From Streptomyces buecherae (GTDB lineage: Bacteria; Actinomycetota; Actinomycetes; Streptomycetales; Streptomycetaceae), in the NCBI RefSeq assembly GCF_014295035.1, contig NZ_CP060404.1:310001-374000 (forward strand): 64,000 bases of DNA. The letters run 5' to 3'. The notes beneath the pieces were generated by a model that searched no databases, was not told where the DNA came from, and was given only the letters and a program-made list of their open reading frames with translations. This document shows, piece after piece, positions 43,913 through 53,713 of the stretch (the first letter of the stretch is position 1; every line of letters begins with the position of its first letter). Both the position numbers and the translations under genes were made by a program.

Positions 43913-44839
43913 ATGAGCGCGCGGTTGCGGGGCATCGCCAAGGAGACGGAACAGATCGTGGCGGCGGGCGGCTACACGTCGCCGGGCGGCCACCCGGTGC
44001 GGCTGGCGCCGTGGCTGGCCGAGGCGGCCGAGGGGACGCGGCTGTACGGGCCGGGCCCGGTGGAGGTCGCGCGGGACGTGGCCGCTCCGGGCGACCGGTC
44101 CGCGTCGCGTACCCGGTTCGAGGTGACGCCGGAGGGCAGCCTCGGCGCCGCCCGTCGGCTGAGCACCGGGGGCGGGGCGGCGTACGGCGCGGACGCCCGC
44201 GGGGCGGAGGGCGCCGGGCCGGCCCTGGCGGGTGGCACCGTCGCGGTGCTCAACTTCGCCTCGGCCCGCAACCCGGGCGGCGGTTACCTGAACGGGGCGC
44301 AGGCGCAGGAGGAGGCGCTGTGCCGGGGCAGCGCGCTCTACGCCAGCCTGCGGCGGGTCCCGGAGTTCTACGCCGCGCACCGCGCCGACCCCAGCCCCTT
44401 CTACAGCGACCGGGTCGTCTACTCCCCCGGCGTCGCGGTGTTCCGCGACGATGGCGGCGCGCTGCTCGACGAGCCGTACCGGGTGGCGTTCCTGACCTCG
44501 GCCGCGCCCAACGCCGGGGTGATCGCCCAGCGCGACGCGGCGGCAGTGGCGCGCGTTCCGCGGGCCCTGGCCTCGCGGGCGGAGCGGGTGTTGGAGGTGG
44601 CCGCGGCGCACGGCCACCGTCACCTGGTGCTCGGGGCCTGGGGCTGCGGGGTGTTCCGCAACGATCCGGCCCAGGTCGCCGGCGCCTTCCGGGCCCTGCT
44701 GACGGGCGAGGGGCGCTTCGCCGGCGGCTTCGACCACGTGGTGTTCGCGGTGCTCGACCGGCGGGCCGACTCCCCCACCCGGGCCGCCTTCGCCGCGGCC
44801 TTCGGCCCGCGCCCGGGCGGCGCCACCGACCCGGCCTGA
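43913..44839 (+). CDS. TIGR02452/PARG-like protein (microbial poly(ADP-ribose) glycohydrolase fold)
   Basis: The protein is 308 residues from ATG 43913 (a GTG at 43901 would add four). It has TVAVLNFASARNPGGGYLNGAQAQEEALCRGSALY: the GGG followed by QEE (about 122-134) is the PARG signature, the second Glu being catalytic in known enzymes. Then VVYSPGVAVFRDD and LGAWGCGVFRNDP, a macrodomain-type loop. The likely role is hydrolysis of ADP-ribose modifications, or binding ADP-ribose. No ADP-ribosyltransferase is recognised nearby. Confidence 0.85.
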   Translation: MSARLRGIAKETEQIVAAGGYTSPGGHPVRLAPWLAEAAEGTRLYGPGPVEVARDVAAPGDRSASRTRFEVTPEGSLGAARRLSTGGGAAYGADARGAEGAGPALAGGTVAVLNFASARNPGGGYLNGAQAQEEALCRGSALYASLRRVPEFYAAHRADPSPFYSDRVVYSPGVAVFRDDGGALLDEPYRVAFLTSAAPNAGVIAQRDAAAVARVPRALASRAERVLEVAAAHGHRHLVLGAWGCGVFRNDPAQVAGAFRALLTGEGRFAGGFDHVVFAVLDRRADSPTRAAFAAAFGPRPGGATDPA

Positions 44840-44912
44840 ACCCGCCGGCGGGGCGCGTGGCCCTGGATCACCGGCCACCGCACGGCTTGGGGGCGCGCGG
44901 GAGAAAACGGCG

Positions 44913-44947
44913 GCGGAGGCCGCCGGGCCAGGCCCGGCGGCCTCCGC
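44913..44947. terminator. Strong bidirectional terminator
   Basis: Two exact 17-bp arms (outer GCGGAGGCC/GGCCTCCGC) separated by a single A, between convergent genes. The AAAACGG before the left arm gives a T-rich tail for the minus-strand gene. Confidence 0.75.
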
Positions 44948-45001
44948 TGCGGTGAGCCGATCCCGCGTGCCGGGGCGGTCGGTCACCGCCCCGGCCGGTC
45001 A

Positions 45002-46654
45002 TCAGGGGGTCAGGCGCTCGGCCAGCGCGGCCTTGGTCTTGCTCGCCTGCTCCGGCTTGGGCGTGGGCGTGGCGTGCGGACCACAGACCACGTCCTTCGC
45101 GTCCACCGTGCCGCGCAGCAGGTAGGCGTCCACCCGCTGGTTGATGCAGGGGTTCAGCTCGGTGGTGACACCGTGCGAGCCGGCGTCCCGCTCGGTGATC
45201 AGGCGCGAGCCCTTGAGCCGCTTGTGCAGCTCGACGGCGCCCTCGTACGGGGTGGCGGCGTCGCGGGTGCTCTGCACGATCAGCACCGGCGGCAGGCCAC
45301 GGTGGGACTTGACGTTGACGGGCTGGTACTGCGGGCCCTCCCACGTCGCGCACGGCAGGTTCATCCACGCGTTCGACCAGGTCAGGAACGGGTGGTCGCG
45401 GTGCAGCCGGGTGTTGTCACGGTCCCACTTGCGCCAGTCGGTGGGCCACTTGGCGTCGGCGCACTCGACGGCCGTGTACACGGCGTTGCCGTTCTCCGCC
45501 GAGATGTTGCCCTTGACGTCCGACAGGTCGGGGCCCGCGGCCTCGATCAGGGGCTTGGCGTCACCGGCGAGGTAGGCGCTCCACACGGAGGCGACGGTGG
45601 TCCAGGCCGAGTCGTAGTAGGGAGCGTTCTGGAAGAAGCCGAGCAGTTCGGCCGGGCCGACGACGCCGCCGATGGGGTTCTTCTTGGCGGTGGCGCGCAG
45701 CTTGTCCCACTGCCGCTGGACCTTCTCGGGCGTGTCGCCGATGTGGTACGCGGAGTCGTAGCGGGCGACCCACTTCTTCCAGTCGTTCCACCGGGTCTCG
45801 AAGGCGACGTCCTGGTCCAGGTTGGCCTGGTACCAGATCTTCTCCTGCGACGGGTTGACCACGCTGTCCACGAGCATGCGGCGCACGTGCTGGGGGAAGA
45901 GCGTCGCGTAGACGCCGCCGAGGTAGGTGCCGTAGGAGACGCCGATGAAGTTCAGCTTCTTCTCACCGAGCGCGGCGCGGATGACGTCCAGGTCGCGGGC
46001 GGTGTTCGGGGTCGTCATGTGCGGCAGCATGTCGCCGCTGCGCTCGGCGCAGCCCTGGGCGTACTGCCGGGCCAGCTTGCGCTGGGCGCGCTTGTCGGCC
46101 TCGCTGTCGGGCACCGGGTCGAGCTTGGGTGCCTTGACGAACTCCTGCGGGTCGACGCAGGAGATGGGGGCGGAGCGGCCGACGCCGCGCGGGTCGAAGC
46201 CGACGAAGTCGTACGCCTTGGCGGTCTTCTGCCACAGCGGGGCCTTGGTCGTCACGCGCTTGGGGAAGCGCAGCCCGGAGCCGCCGGGGCCGCCGGGGTT
46301 GTACAGCAGCGCGCCCTGTCGCTCGTCGGCGGTGCCGGTGTTGCCCACGCGGTCAACCGCGATCTTGATGGTGCGGCCGTTCGGCTTGGTGTAGTCGACC
46401 GGGACGGTGACGTACCCGCACTGGATCGGCTTCTCCAGGCCCCAGTCGGCCGGACAGTCCTTCCAGTCGATGCCGGTGTGCGCGGCCCGCGCGGCGGCTA
46501 TCTTGACGCCGATGGCGGCGCGCTGTTCCGTGGACAGGCCGGGGCGGTGGCTCTGCCGCTCGCCCGCGCTGGCCGCGGGGCTGGCCAGGGTCCCGGCGAT
46601 CAGGACACCGGTCAGCACGGTGCCGGCCGCACCGAATATCGCTGTTCTCTTCAC
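45002..46654 (-). CDS. Secreted S33-family tripeptidyl aminopeptidase (Tap/Slp-like)
   Basis: The 550-residue protein begins with a Sec signal (to about residue 30). The alpha/beta hydrolase domain has LLYNPGGPGGSG (oxyanion region), FVGFDPRGVGRSAP, the nucleophile Ser240 in GVSYGTYLG, and a C-terminal TAP-like part with LIVQSTRDAATPYEGA (catalytic Asp) and DAGSHG (catalytic His). This is the pattern of the Streptomyces mycelium-associated and tripeptidyl aminopeptidases that trim secreted proteins. It shares a 679-bp divergent region with the M28 aminopeptidase gene. Confidence 0.88.
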   Translation of the reverse strand: MKRTAIFGAAGTVLTGVLIAGTLASPAASAGERQSHRPGLSTEQRAAIGVKIAAARAAHTGIDWKDCPADWGLEKPIQCGYVTVPVDYTKPNGRTIKIAVDRVGNTGTADERQGALLYNPGGPGGSGLRFPKRVTTKAPLWQKTAKAYDFVGFDPRGVGRSAPISCVDPQEFVKAPKLDPVPDSEADKRAQRKLARQYAQGCAERSGDMLPHMTTPNTARDLDVIRAALGEKKLNFIGVSYGTYLGGVYATLFPQHVRRMLVDSVVNPSQEKIWYQANLDQDVAFETRWNDWKKWVARYDSAYHIGDTPEKVQRQWDKLRATAKKNPIGGVVGPAELLGFFQNAPYYDSAWTTVASVWSAYLAGDAKPLIEAAGPDLSDVKGNISAENGNAVYTAVECADAKWPTDWRKWDRDNTRLHRDHPFLTWSNAWMNLPCATWEGPQYQPVNVKSHRGLPPVLIVQSTRDAATPYEGAVELHKRLKGSRLITERDAGSHGVTTELNPCINQRVDAYLLRGTVDAKDVVCGPHATPTPKPEQASKTKAALAERLTP

Positions 46655-46714
46655 GTAGGCACTCCCCCTACTTGGGTCGCCGTCGAAGGACGGCGGTGGT
46701 GGTCAGGCAGATCT

Positions 46715-46771
46715 TTACGTCTCCTTCACCCACCGGAACAGGTCACACAAGTGTTCTTTACCAAGACGTAA
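46715..46771. promoter_or_regulatory. Widely spaced inverted repeat before the S33 peptidase gene
   Basis: TTACGTCT (46715-46722) and AGACGTAA (46764-46771) are exact complements 41 bp apart, in the promoter region of the minus-strand peptidase. Two half-sites about five helical turns apart could bind a looping or tetrameric regulator. Confidence 0.4.
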
Positions 46772-47251
46772 GCTGCATCGCGGGCTGGGGCAGACGGCCT
46801 ACCGTCGCGACGTCAGATCCCCCCGACCGGCGGACAACCGCGCCGGCCCCGGCCGTCCCGGGCTGCGGAACGCCGCCCGTCGCCGCTCCGTACCCGACCT
46901 CCGCCGACCGGCCCGGCACACCCCGCGACGACCGGCCACCGCTCCCGGGCGGGCCACGCATTCGGCGTACGGGCCCGGTTCTGATGGCGTACGGGAGCGG
47001 GGCGGGTGGCGTACGGGGGGACGACACGGGCGCCGCGCGCGGCGGCGGGGCGGCTTCAACCCCGGCGCGCGGCTGGTGGCGGCGCGTCAGGCGGCGTACG
47101 GGCGAGGCAGCTCGCGGCGGGGTTCCGCGCGGCGTCCGGCATCCGTGGGCCGCGCCGGGGCGGTGGTCTCCGCGCACGTCAGCGCGGTGGTCGAGCGGGG
47201 CGGGCGGGCCGGTGACACCGCTCCTCGGAGATGCTCGTCCGGTAATCGCTC

Positions 47252-48290
<1,039 letters not shown>

Positions 48291-48356
48291 CCCGCTCCCC
48301 CACCGCCGGGCGCCTTGTCGCACGCGCGGTATAGGCAGCGAGATCGAGCACGGCGC

Positions 48357-48388
48357 GGGAGGGTCGCCCACCACCGGGCGGCCCTCCC
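48357..48388 (+). terminator. Terminator after the M28 aminopeptidase gene
   Basis: GGGAGGGTCGCCC and GGGCGGCCCTCCC give 13 pairs with one G-T, loop ACCACC. Confidence 0.65.
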
Positions 48389-48549
48389 GTCGGCCACCCG
48401 CCTCGCGTCCGGGCGCCCGTCCCCCTCTCCCGTTCCGACGACGGCCACCGCGCGCCGCCGCCCCGCGCTTGGCCGGTCCGCGTCTTACCCCGCGCCGGGC
48501 GCCGTGCTGGAGTGTCCGCGTCACGCGAGCACAGGGGGGGGCGACGGGG

Positions 48550-51500
48550 GTGGGCCGTCGTGAGAATCCGGTGGACCCGAACGCGGGGCCGGTCCAGCAG
48601 TTCGCCGCGGCGCTGCGCGCGCTGCGCACCTCGGCCGGCCAGCCGACGTACCGGGTCATGGCCGAGCGCGCCGGGTTCTCGGTGTCGACCATGTCGCGGG
48701 CGGCCGGCGGCGAGCAGTTCCCCTCGCTGCCGGTGACGCTGGCGTACGTACGGGCCTGCGGGGGCGACGCCGGGCAGTGGGAGCGGCGGTGGCGCGCGGC
48801 GTCGGCCGCGGTGGGCGTGCACCTGGCGGCCTCGGACGCGCTCCGCTCGCCCTACCGCGGGCTGGCCCGCTTCGAACCCGGTGACCACACCCGGTTCTTC
48901 GGGCGGGACCAGTTGACCGCCGAGTTGCTGCGGCGGGTGGCCGACCACCGGCTGGTCCCCGTCTTCGGCCCCTCCGGCAGCGGCAAGTCGTCGCTGCTGC
49001 GCGCGGGCCTCATCCCGCGCCTGCGGCAGGCGGCCCCGGACGGCGGGCGGCCGGCCGCGATCCGCGTCCTGACCCCCGGCGAGCACCCGCTGCGCGACCA
49101 CGCCGGCGCGCTGACCGCACGGGCGGTGGGGCCGGTGGCGCGGGCGCCGGACACGGTGGTCGTGGTCGACCAGTTCGAGGAGGTCTTCACGCTGTGCGCC
49201 GACCCCGCGGAGCGGGCGGAGTTCATCGACCTGCTGCTGGCGGCCGGACGGCCGGGCAGCGGGCTGCGGGTGGTCCTCGCGGTGCGCGCGGACTTCTACG
49301 GTCGCTTCCTCGAACACGGGCCGCTGGCCGCGGCGGCCCGCGACGCCGGGCTGCCGATCGGGCCGATGGGCCCGGAGGAGTTGCGCGAGGCGATCGTGGG
49401 GCCGGCCACGGCCGATGGGTTGGTGGTCGAGCGGGCCCTGACGGCGCGACTGGTCAAGGAGGCGGCCGGCGAGGTGGGCGCGCTGCCCCTGCTCTCGCAC
49501 GCCCTCCTGGAGACCTGGCGCCGCCGCCGTGGGCGCACCCTGACCCTGGAGGCGTACGAGGCCACGGGCGGCATCCAGGGGGCGCTCACCCAGACCGCCG
49601 AGGAGCTGTACGCGCGGCTGCCCGCCCGGCAGGCTGCCGTGGTCCGCCGCATCCTGCTGCGCCTGATCGCGCCGGGCGTCGGCGGCCCGGACACCCGGCG
49701 GCCGGTCGCGCGCCGGGAGTTGGACACCGGCGACCGCGCCACGGCGGCCGAGGCGCTGGAGGAGTTGGCGCGCGCCCGACTGATCACCGTGGACGAGGAC
49801 CGCGTGAGCCTGGCGCACGAGGCGCTGATCGACTCCTGGCCCCGGCTGCGGCGGTGGGTCGAGGAGGACCGCGAGCGGCTGGCCACTCACCGCCGGCTGA
49901 CCCAGGACGCCGCGGCGTGGGAGGAACTGGGTCGCGACGCGGGGGCGCTGTACCGGGGCGCGCGGCTGAGCGGCGCCGAGGACGCCTTCGCGTCCGCCGC
50001 CGCGCGGGCCGACCTGACCGCGTTGGAGCGGGACTTCCTCACGGCCAGCCGCGCGGCCCGCGACCGCGAGCAGCACGCCGCGGCGCGCACCGCGCGCAGG
50101 CTCGGCCAGTTCGCCGCCACCGTCTCGGTGCTGCTGCTCGTCGCGCTGGTGGTCGGGCTCACCGCCTGGGACCAGTACCGGGACAGCGAACGGGAGCGCG
50201 AGCGGGCCGTGCACGCCGGCCGGCTGGCCCTGTCCCGACAACTCGCGGCCCAGTCGGCCACCCTGCTCGGGGACAACCCCGACCTGGCCGCCCTGCTCGC
50301 CGTGCACGCCTACCGGGCCAGCCCCACCGAGGAGGCGGCGGCCAGCCTCTACGCCGCCGCCGACCTGCCGCTGCGACGCCGGCTCCCGGTGGGCCGCGCG
50401 GTCGCCTCGGTGGCGTTCGCGCCCCACGGGCGCACCCTGGCCGTCAGCGACCGGGACGGCACCGTCACGCTGTGGGACGTGGCCAGCGGGCGCCGCCGCG
50501 CCACGCTCGCCGGCTCCGCCGCGGGCGCCCGCTCGGTGGCCTTCAGCCCCGACGGGCGCACGCTGGCCGCCGGTTGCGGGCCCGGTGGGGCGGTGCGCCT
50601 GTGGGACGTGTCCGGCCAGCGCCCGCGGCCCGGGTTGGACGGCCCGACCGCGGGCGCGGCGTGGGTGGCGTTCAGCCCGGACGGGCGCACGCTGGCCACC
50701 AGCGGGCCACGGGCGCCGACGAGGCTGTGGCGGGTGGCGGACGGGGCGCCGCTGGCCGGGCTCCCGCGCCGGGGCGCGCCCGCGGGGCCGGTGGCGTTCG
50801 GCGCGGACGGCGGGCTGCTCATCGGCGCCGGCGGGCACGGGGCCGTCCGCCTGTGGGATGTGGCGCGGGGCGCGCCCGGCGCGCGCCTGGTCGGCCACGC
50901 CGACGCGGTCGCCGCGGTGGCCGCGAGCGCAGACGGGCGCACGCTGGCCAGCGGCAGCGACGACGGTACGGTCCGCCTCTGGCCGCCGGCCGGCGGTCCG
51001 GCCCGCGCCACGCTGCGCGGCCACACCGGCCGGGTGACCTCGGTGGCGCTGGGCCCCGGCGGGCGCAACCTGGCCAGCGGCGCCACCGACGGGGCCGTAC
51101 GGGTGTGGGACGTGGCCGGCGCGCGGGCCAGGGCCACGTTCCCCGGCCACACCGGGCAGGTGACCTCGGTCGCGTACGCCCCGGGCGGGCGGCTGCTGGC
51201 CAGCGGTAGCGCGGACGGCACGGTGCGGGTGTGGGACGTGGCCGGCGGCAACTCGCGCACCACGCTCAGCGGCCACACCGGCGGGGTGGGCGCGGTGGCC
51301 TTCGACCCGCGCGGGCGGAACCTGGCCAGCGCCGGCGACGACGGCACGGTGCGGCTGTGGCACCGCAACGTGGGCCGGCCGCACTCGGTACTGCGCGGGC
51401 ACACGGGCCGCGTGGGCTCCCTCGCGTACGGCCCGGGCGGGCGGTCGCTGGCGGCCGGTGGCGTCGATGACGGGACGGTGTCGGTGTGGGACGCGCGGAC

Positions 51501-52254
51501 GGGGCGGCGGGTGGCGCGGTTCGCCGGCGCGGAGGGGTGGGCCGTGTGGTCGGTGGCGTTCAGCCCCGACGGGCGCACGCTGGCCGCCGGTGGCTCGCGC
51601 GGCACCGTGCGGCTGTGGGACGTGTCCACCCGCACCGTACGGGCCACGCTGGCCGGGCACAGTCGGCGGGTGCGCTCGGTGGCGTTCAGCCCGGACGGGC
51701 GCACGCTGGCCAGTGCCGGCGACGACGGGCGGGTGCGGCTGTGGGACACGGCCTCCGGGCGGCCCCGGGGCTGGCTGCCCGCGCGCTCGCGGACGGTGGA
51801 GGCGCTGGCGTTCCGCCCCGACGGGCGGGAGTTGGTCGTCGGCGGCGGTGACGGCACCGTGCGCCGGTGGGACACGCGCGGGGGCAGGGCCAGGTTCACG
51901 TTCGCCACCCGGACGTCCTTCCTGGGGGCGATGGCGCTGCGGCCGGGTGGCGAGACGCTGGCCACGGGCAGCGGCACCGACGGCACGGTACGACTGTGGG
52001 ACCTGGCCACGGGCACCGCCCGGGCCACCCTCGCCGGGGACGCGAGGGCGTTGCGGTCGCTGGCCTACAGCCCCGACGGCCGCACCCTGGCCACCAGCAG
52101 CGAGGACGGCGCGGTGAAGCTGTGGGACGTGACGCTGCCAAGCCCGGCGCACGTCATCGACGTCATCTGCCGCTCCATCGGCCGGGAGGTCAGCCCGCGG
52201 GAGCGGGGCCTGTACCTGCCGGATCAGCCGCACCGGCCGGTGTGCTCGCGCTGA
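48550..52254 (+). CDS. HTH-nSTAND-type NTPase with 14 WD40 repeats
   Basis: The protein is 1234 residues from GTG 48550 (a GTG at 48571 is also possible). In order it has: an N-terminal helix-turn-helix-like region (about 12-80; VMAERAGFSVSTMSRAAGG), an NTPase of the STAND type with Walker A GPSGSGKSS (about 140) and Walker B VVVVDQFEE (about 203), a helical region to about 510, one membrane helix (VSVLLLVALVVGLTAW, about 522-538), and from about 616 fourteen WD40 repeats (each ending LWD or similar), enough for two seven-bladed propellers. STAND proteins act as ligand-triggered switches in signalling or defence. No effector is fused or adjacent, so the role is open. Confidence 0.88.
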   Translation: MGRRENPVDPNAGPVQQFAAALRALRTSAGQPTYRVMAERAGFSVSTMSRAAGGEQFPSLPVTLAYVRACGGDAGQWERRWRAASAAVGVHLAASDALRSPYRGLARFEPGDHTRFFGRDQLTAELLRRVADHRLVPVFGPSGSGKSSLLRAGLIPRLRQAAPDGGRPAAIRVLTPGEHPLRDHAGALTARAVGPVARAPDTVVVVDQFEEVFTLCADPAERAEFIDLLLAAGRPGSGLRVVLAVRADFYGRFLEHGPLAAAARDAGLPIGPMGPEELREAIVGPATADGLVVERALTARLVKEAAGEVGALPLLSHALLETWRRRRGRTLTLEAYEATGGIQGALTQTAEELYARLPARQAAVVRRILLRLIAPGVGGPDTRRPVARRELDTGDRATAAEALEELARARLITVDEDRVSLAHEALIDSWPRLRRWVEEDRERLATHRRLTQDAAAWEELGRDAGALYRGARLSGAEDAFASAAARADLTALERDFLTASRAARDREQHAAARTARRLGQFAATVSVLLLVALVVGLTAWDQYRDSERERERAVHAGRLALSRQLAAQSATLLGDNPDLAALLAVHAYRASPTEEAAASLYAAADLPLRRRLPVGRAVASVAFAPHGRTLAVSDRDGTVTLWDVASGRRRATLAGSAAGARSVAFSPDGRTLAAGCGPGGAVRLWDVSGQRPRPGLDGPTAGAAWVAFSPDGRTLATSGPRAPTRLWRVADGAPLAGLPRRGAPAGPVAFGADGGLLIGAGGHGAVRLWDVARGAPGARLVGHADAVAAVAASADGRTLASGSDDGTVRLWPPAGGPARATLRGHTGRVTSVALGPGGRNLASGATDGAVRVWDVAGARARATFPGHTGQVTSVAYAPGGRLLASGSADGTVRVWDVAGGNSRTTLSGHTGGVGAVAFDPRGRNLASAGDDGTVRLWHRNVGRPHSVLRGHTGRVGSLAYGPGGRSLAAGGVDDGTVSVWDARTGRRVARFAGAEGWAVWSVAFSPDGRTLAAGGSRGTVRLWDVSTRTVRATLAGHSRRVRSVAFSPDGRTLASAGDDGRVRLWDTASGRPRGWLPARSRTVEALAFRPDGRELVVGGGDGTVRRWDTRGGRARFTFATRTSFLGAMALRPGGETLATGSGTDGTVRLWDLATGTARATLAGDARALRSLAYSPDGRTLATSSEDGAVKLWDVTLPSPAHVIDVICRSIGREVSPRERGLYLPDQPHRPVCSR

Positions 52255-52262
52255 GGCGCGCG

Positions 52263-52305
52263 GGCGCCCCGGCGAGCGCGCACGGCCTGGTGAGCGCGGG
52301 GCGCC
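52263..52305. terminator. Candidate terminator between the WD40 and antitoxin genes
   Basis: GGCGCCCCG and CGGGGCGCC form 9 perfect pairs, but the loop is long (25 nt). The two genes are convergent here. Confidence 0.4.
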
Positions 52306-52365
52306 GCCGCTGGCCGTAGCAGGGTCGCGGCGCTCGCTGACTGTGGACGTGGGCGGTTGCCGTCC

Positions 52366-52668
52366 TCAGCCCCCGGTGCCCGGCCGTCGCCCGGTGCCCT
52401 CCGTGCCACGGTGTTCGGCCGCGATGCCGAAGCGGCGCCGTTCGCCCGCAGCGGACGTGCCGGGGCGCAGCGTGGAGACGGTGCTGATCACCTGATCGTC
52501 CGCGCTCACCTCGGATTCTTCGAGTCGTTGCAGGTCAGCGGCGGAGACCAGGGCCACGAGCGGCTTGCCGTGCCGAGTGACGACCACGCGCTCACCGCCG
52601 TACACCACGCGGTTGATCAGCTCCGCCAGCTCTGCCCTGGCTTGCGTCACCGGAATCTCGTAGGCCAT
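52366..52668 (-). CDS. Orphan Phd/YefM-family antitoxin-like regulator
   Basis: The 100-residue protein begins [51 protein letters not shown], a complete YefM/Phd DNA-binding domain. The C-terminal 45 residues, normally the toxin-binding part, are Arg/Gly/Thr-rich and look disordered. No RelE/YoeB/Doc-type toxin gene follows: the next gene downstream is the convergent WD40 gene. It is divergent from clpP and a TGTAC palindrome lies in the gap. An in-frame ATG at 52680 (MMGS) is an alternative start that would run closer to the palindrome. Confidence 0.83.
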   Translation of the reverse strand: MAYEIPVTQARAELAELINRVVYGGERVVVTRHGKPLVALVSAADLQRLEESEVSADDQVISTVSTLRPGTSAAGERRRFGIAAEHRGTEGTGRRPGTGG

Positions 52669-52686
52669 GCTCCCCATCATAACGGG

Positions 52687-52703
52687 ATGTACGTCCTGTA
52701 CAT
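52687..52703. promoter_or_regulatory. Palindromic operator between the antitoxin and clpP
   Basis: ATGTAC-GTCCT-GTACAT has perfect 6-bp arms and contains TGTACA (52697-52702), the core hexamer bound by YefM in E. coli, with TGTACG nine bases before it. An A/T-rich TTTTTTACGTAC follows. The site lies 19 bp from the antitoxin start and 59 bp from clpP. Confidence 0.65.
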
Positions 52704-52762
52704 TTTTTACGTACGGGCCGCCCCGTCGAGGTCGCTGGACGAAAAAGACGAGAGGTACCGCG

Positions 52763-53398
52763 ATGGACCGCCCCACCGCCCGCCATGTCCTGCCCGAGTT
52801 CACCGAGCGCACCAGCACCGGGATGCGCACCATGGACCCGTACTCCAAGCTCCTTGAGCAGCGCATCATCTTCCTCGGCACGCCGATCGACGACATCTCC
52901 TGCAACGACCTCATGGCCCAGTTCATGTACCTGGAGCACGCGGCGCCCGACCAGGACATCTCGCTGTACATCAACTCCCCCGGCGGCTCCTTCACCGCGA
53001 TGACCGCCGTCTACGACACGATGCGCTTCGTCACCTGCGACGTCGAGACGGTGTGCCTGGGTCAGGCCGCGTCGGCCGCCGCGGTGTTGCTCGCCGCCGG
53101 GACACCCGGCAAGCGCATGGCCCTGCCCGGCGCGCGGGTGCTGATCCACCAGCCCTCGCTGAGCGAGCCGATCCAGGGCGAGACCTCGGACCTCCAGATC
53201 CACGCCAACGAACTGCTGCGCACCCGCGACCTGCTGGAACAGATGTTGGCCGAGCACACCGGGCAGCCCGTCGAGCGGGTGCGCGACGACATCGAGCGCG
53301 ACAAGATCTTCGACGCCCAGGGCGCCGTGGAGTACGGACTCGTGGACCGCCTCACCACCAGCCGCAAGCGCGTCAGCGTGCCAATGGGCCTGCGGTGA
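52763..53398 (+). CDS. clpP: ATP-dependent Clp protease proteolytic subunit
   Basis: The 211-residue protein has the whole ClpP fold. The catalytic triad is Ser104 ([16 protein letters not shown]), His129 (LIHQPS) and Asp180 (ERDKIF). [19 protein letters not shown] and EYGLVDRL are also present. It is a single clpP; Streptomyces normally carry essential paired clpP1-clpP2 next to clpX elsewhere, so this is likely one of the extra paralogues. The next gene starts 6 bp after its stop. Ribosome site GAGAGG. Confidence 0.92.
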   Translation: MDRPTARHVLPEFTERTSTGMRTMDPYSKLLEQRIIFLGTPIDDISCNDLMAQFMYLEHAAPDQDISLYINSPGGSFTAMTAVYDTMRFVTCDVETVCLGQAASAAAVLLAAGTPGKRMALPGARVLIHQPSLSEPIQGETSDLQIHANELLRTRDLLEQMLAEHTGQPVERVRDDIERDKIFDAQGAVEYGLVDRLTTSRKRVSVPMGLR

Positions 53399-53404
53399 CC
53401 GACC

Positions 53405-53713
53405 GTGTTGCCACCGGAGCTGCCCCCACTGCCCGCCCTCACGCACGCGGAGGGTGAACTGGTCGACCGCTACCTGGAGGCGGTGGACCTGCTCGGACGA
53501 ATCAACCCGGCGCGCGGCCGGGACACCTACGGCAGCCTGCGCGCGGCGCAGGCGCTGGTGGCCAAGGCGGGCGCGCTGCGCGACGCGTTGACGCTCATGC
53601 ACGAGCGGGGCGAGGGCGAGTTGCACGCCGCGACGCTGGCGCGCGCCCTGCGGGTGCTGGACGGGGAGCGGCGCGCGGCCCAGGTGACCGTGCCGCCAGA
53701 AGGGTCACCCTGA
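53405..53713 (+). CDS. Small helical protein cotranscribed with clpP
   Basis: The 102-residue protein is not recognised. It starts at GTG 53405, 6 bp after the clpP stop, so it is translationally coupled. The sequence is predicted mainly helical (EGELVDRYLEAVDLLGRIN, SLRAAQALVAKAGALRDALTLMHERGEGEL, AATLARALRVLDGERRAA), with no membrane segment or signal. It could be a ClpP adaptor or partner, but that is only a guess from position. Confidence 0.6.
   Translation: MLPPELPPLPALTHAEGELVDRYLEAVDLLGRINPARGRDTYGSLRAAQALVAKAGALRDALTLMHERGEGELHAATLARALRVLDGERRAAQVTVPPEGSP

Noticed and set aside
52366..52668. Complete type II toxin-antitoxin module
   Set aside because: No toxin gene lies on either side; the neighbours are the WD40 gene and clpP.
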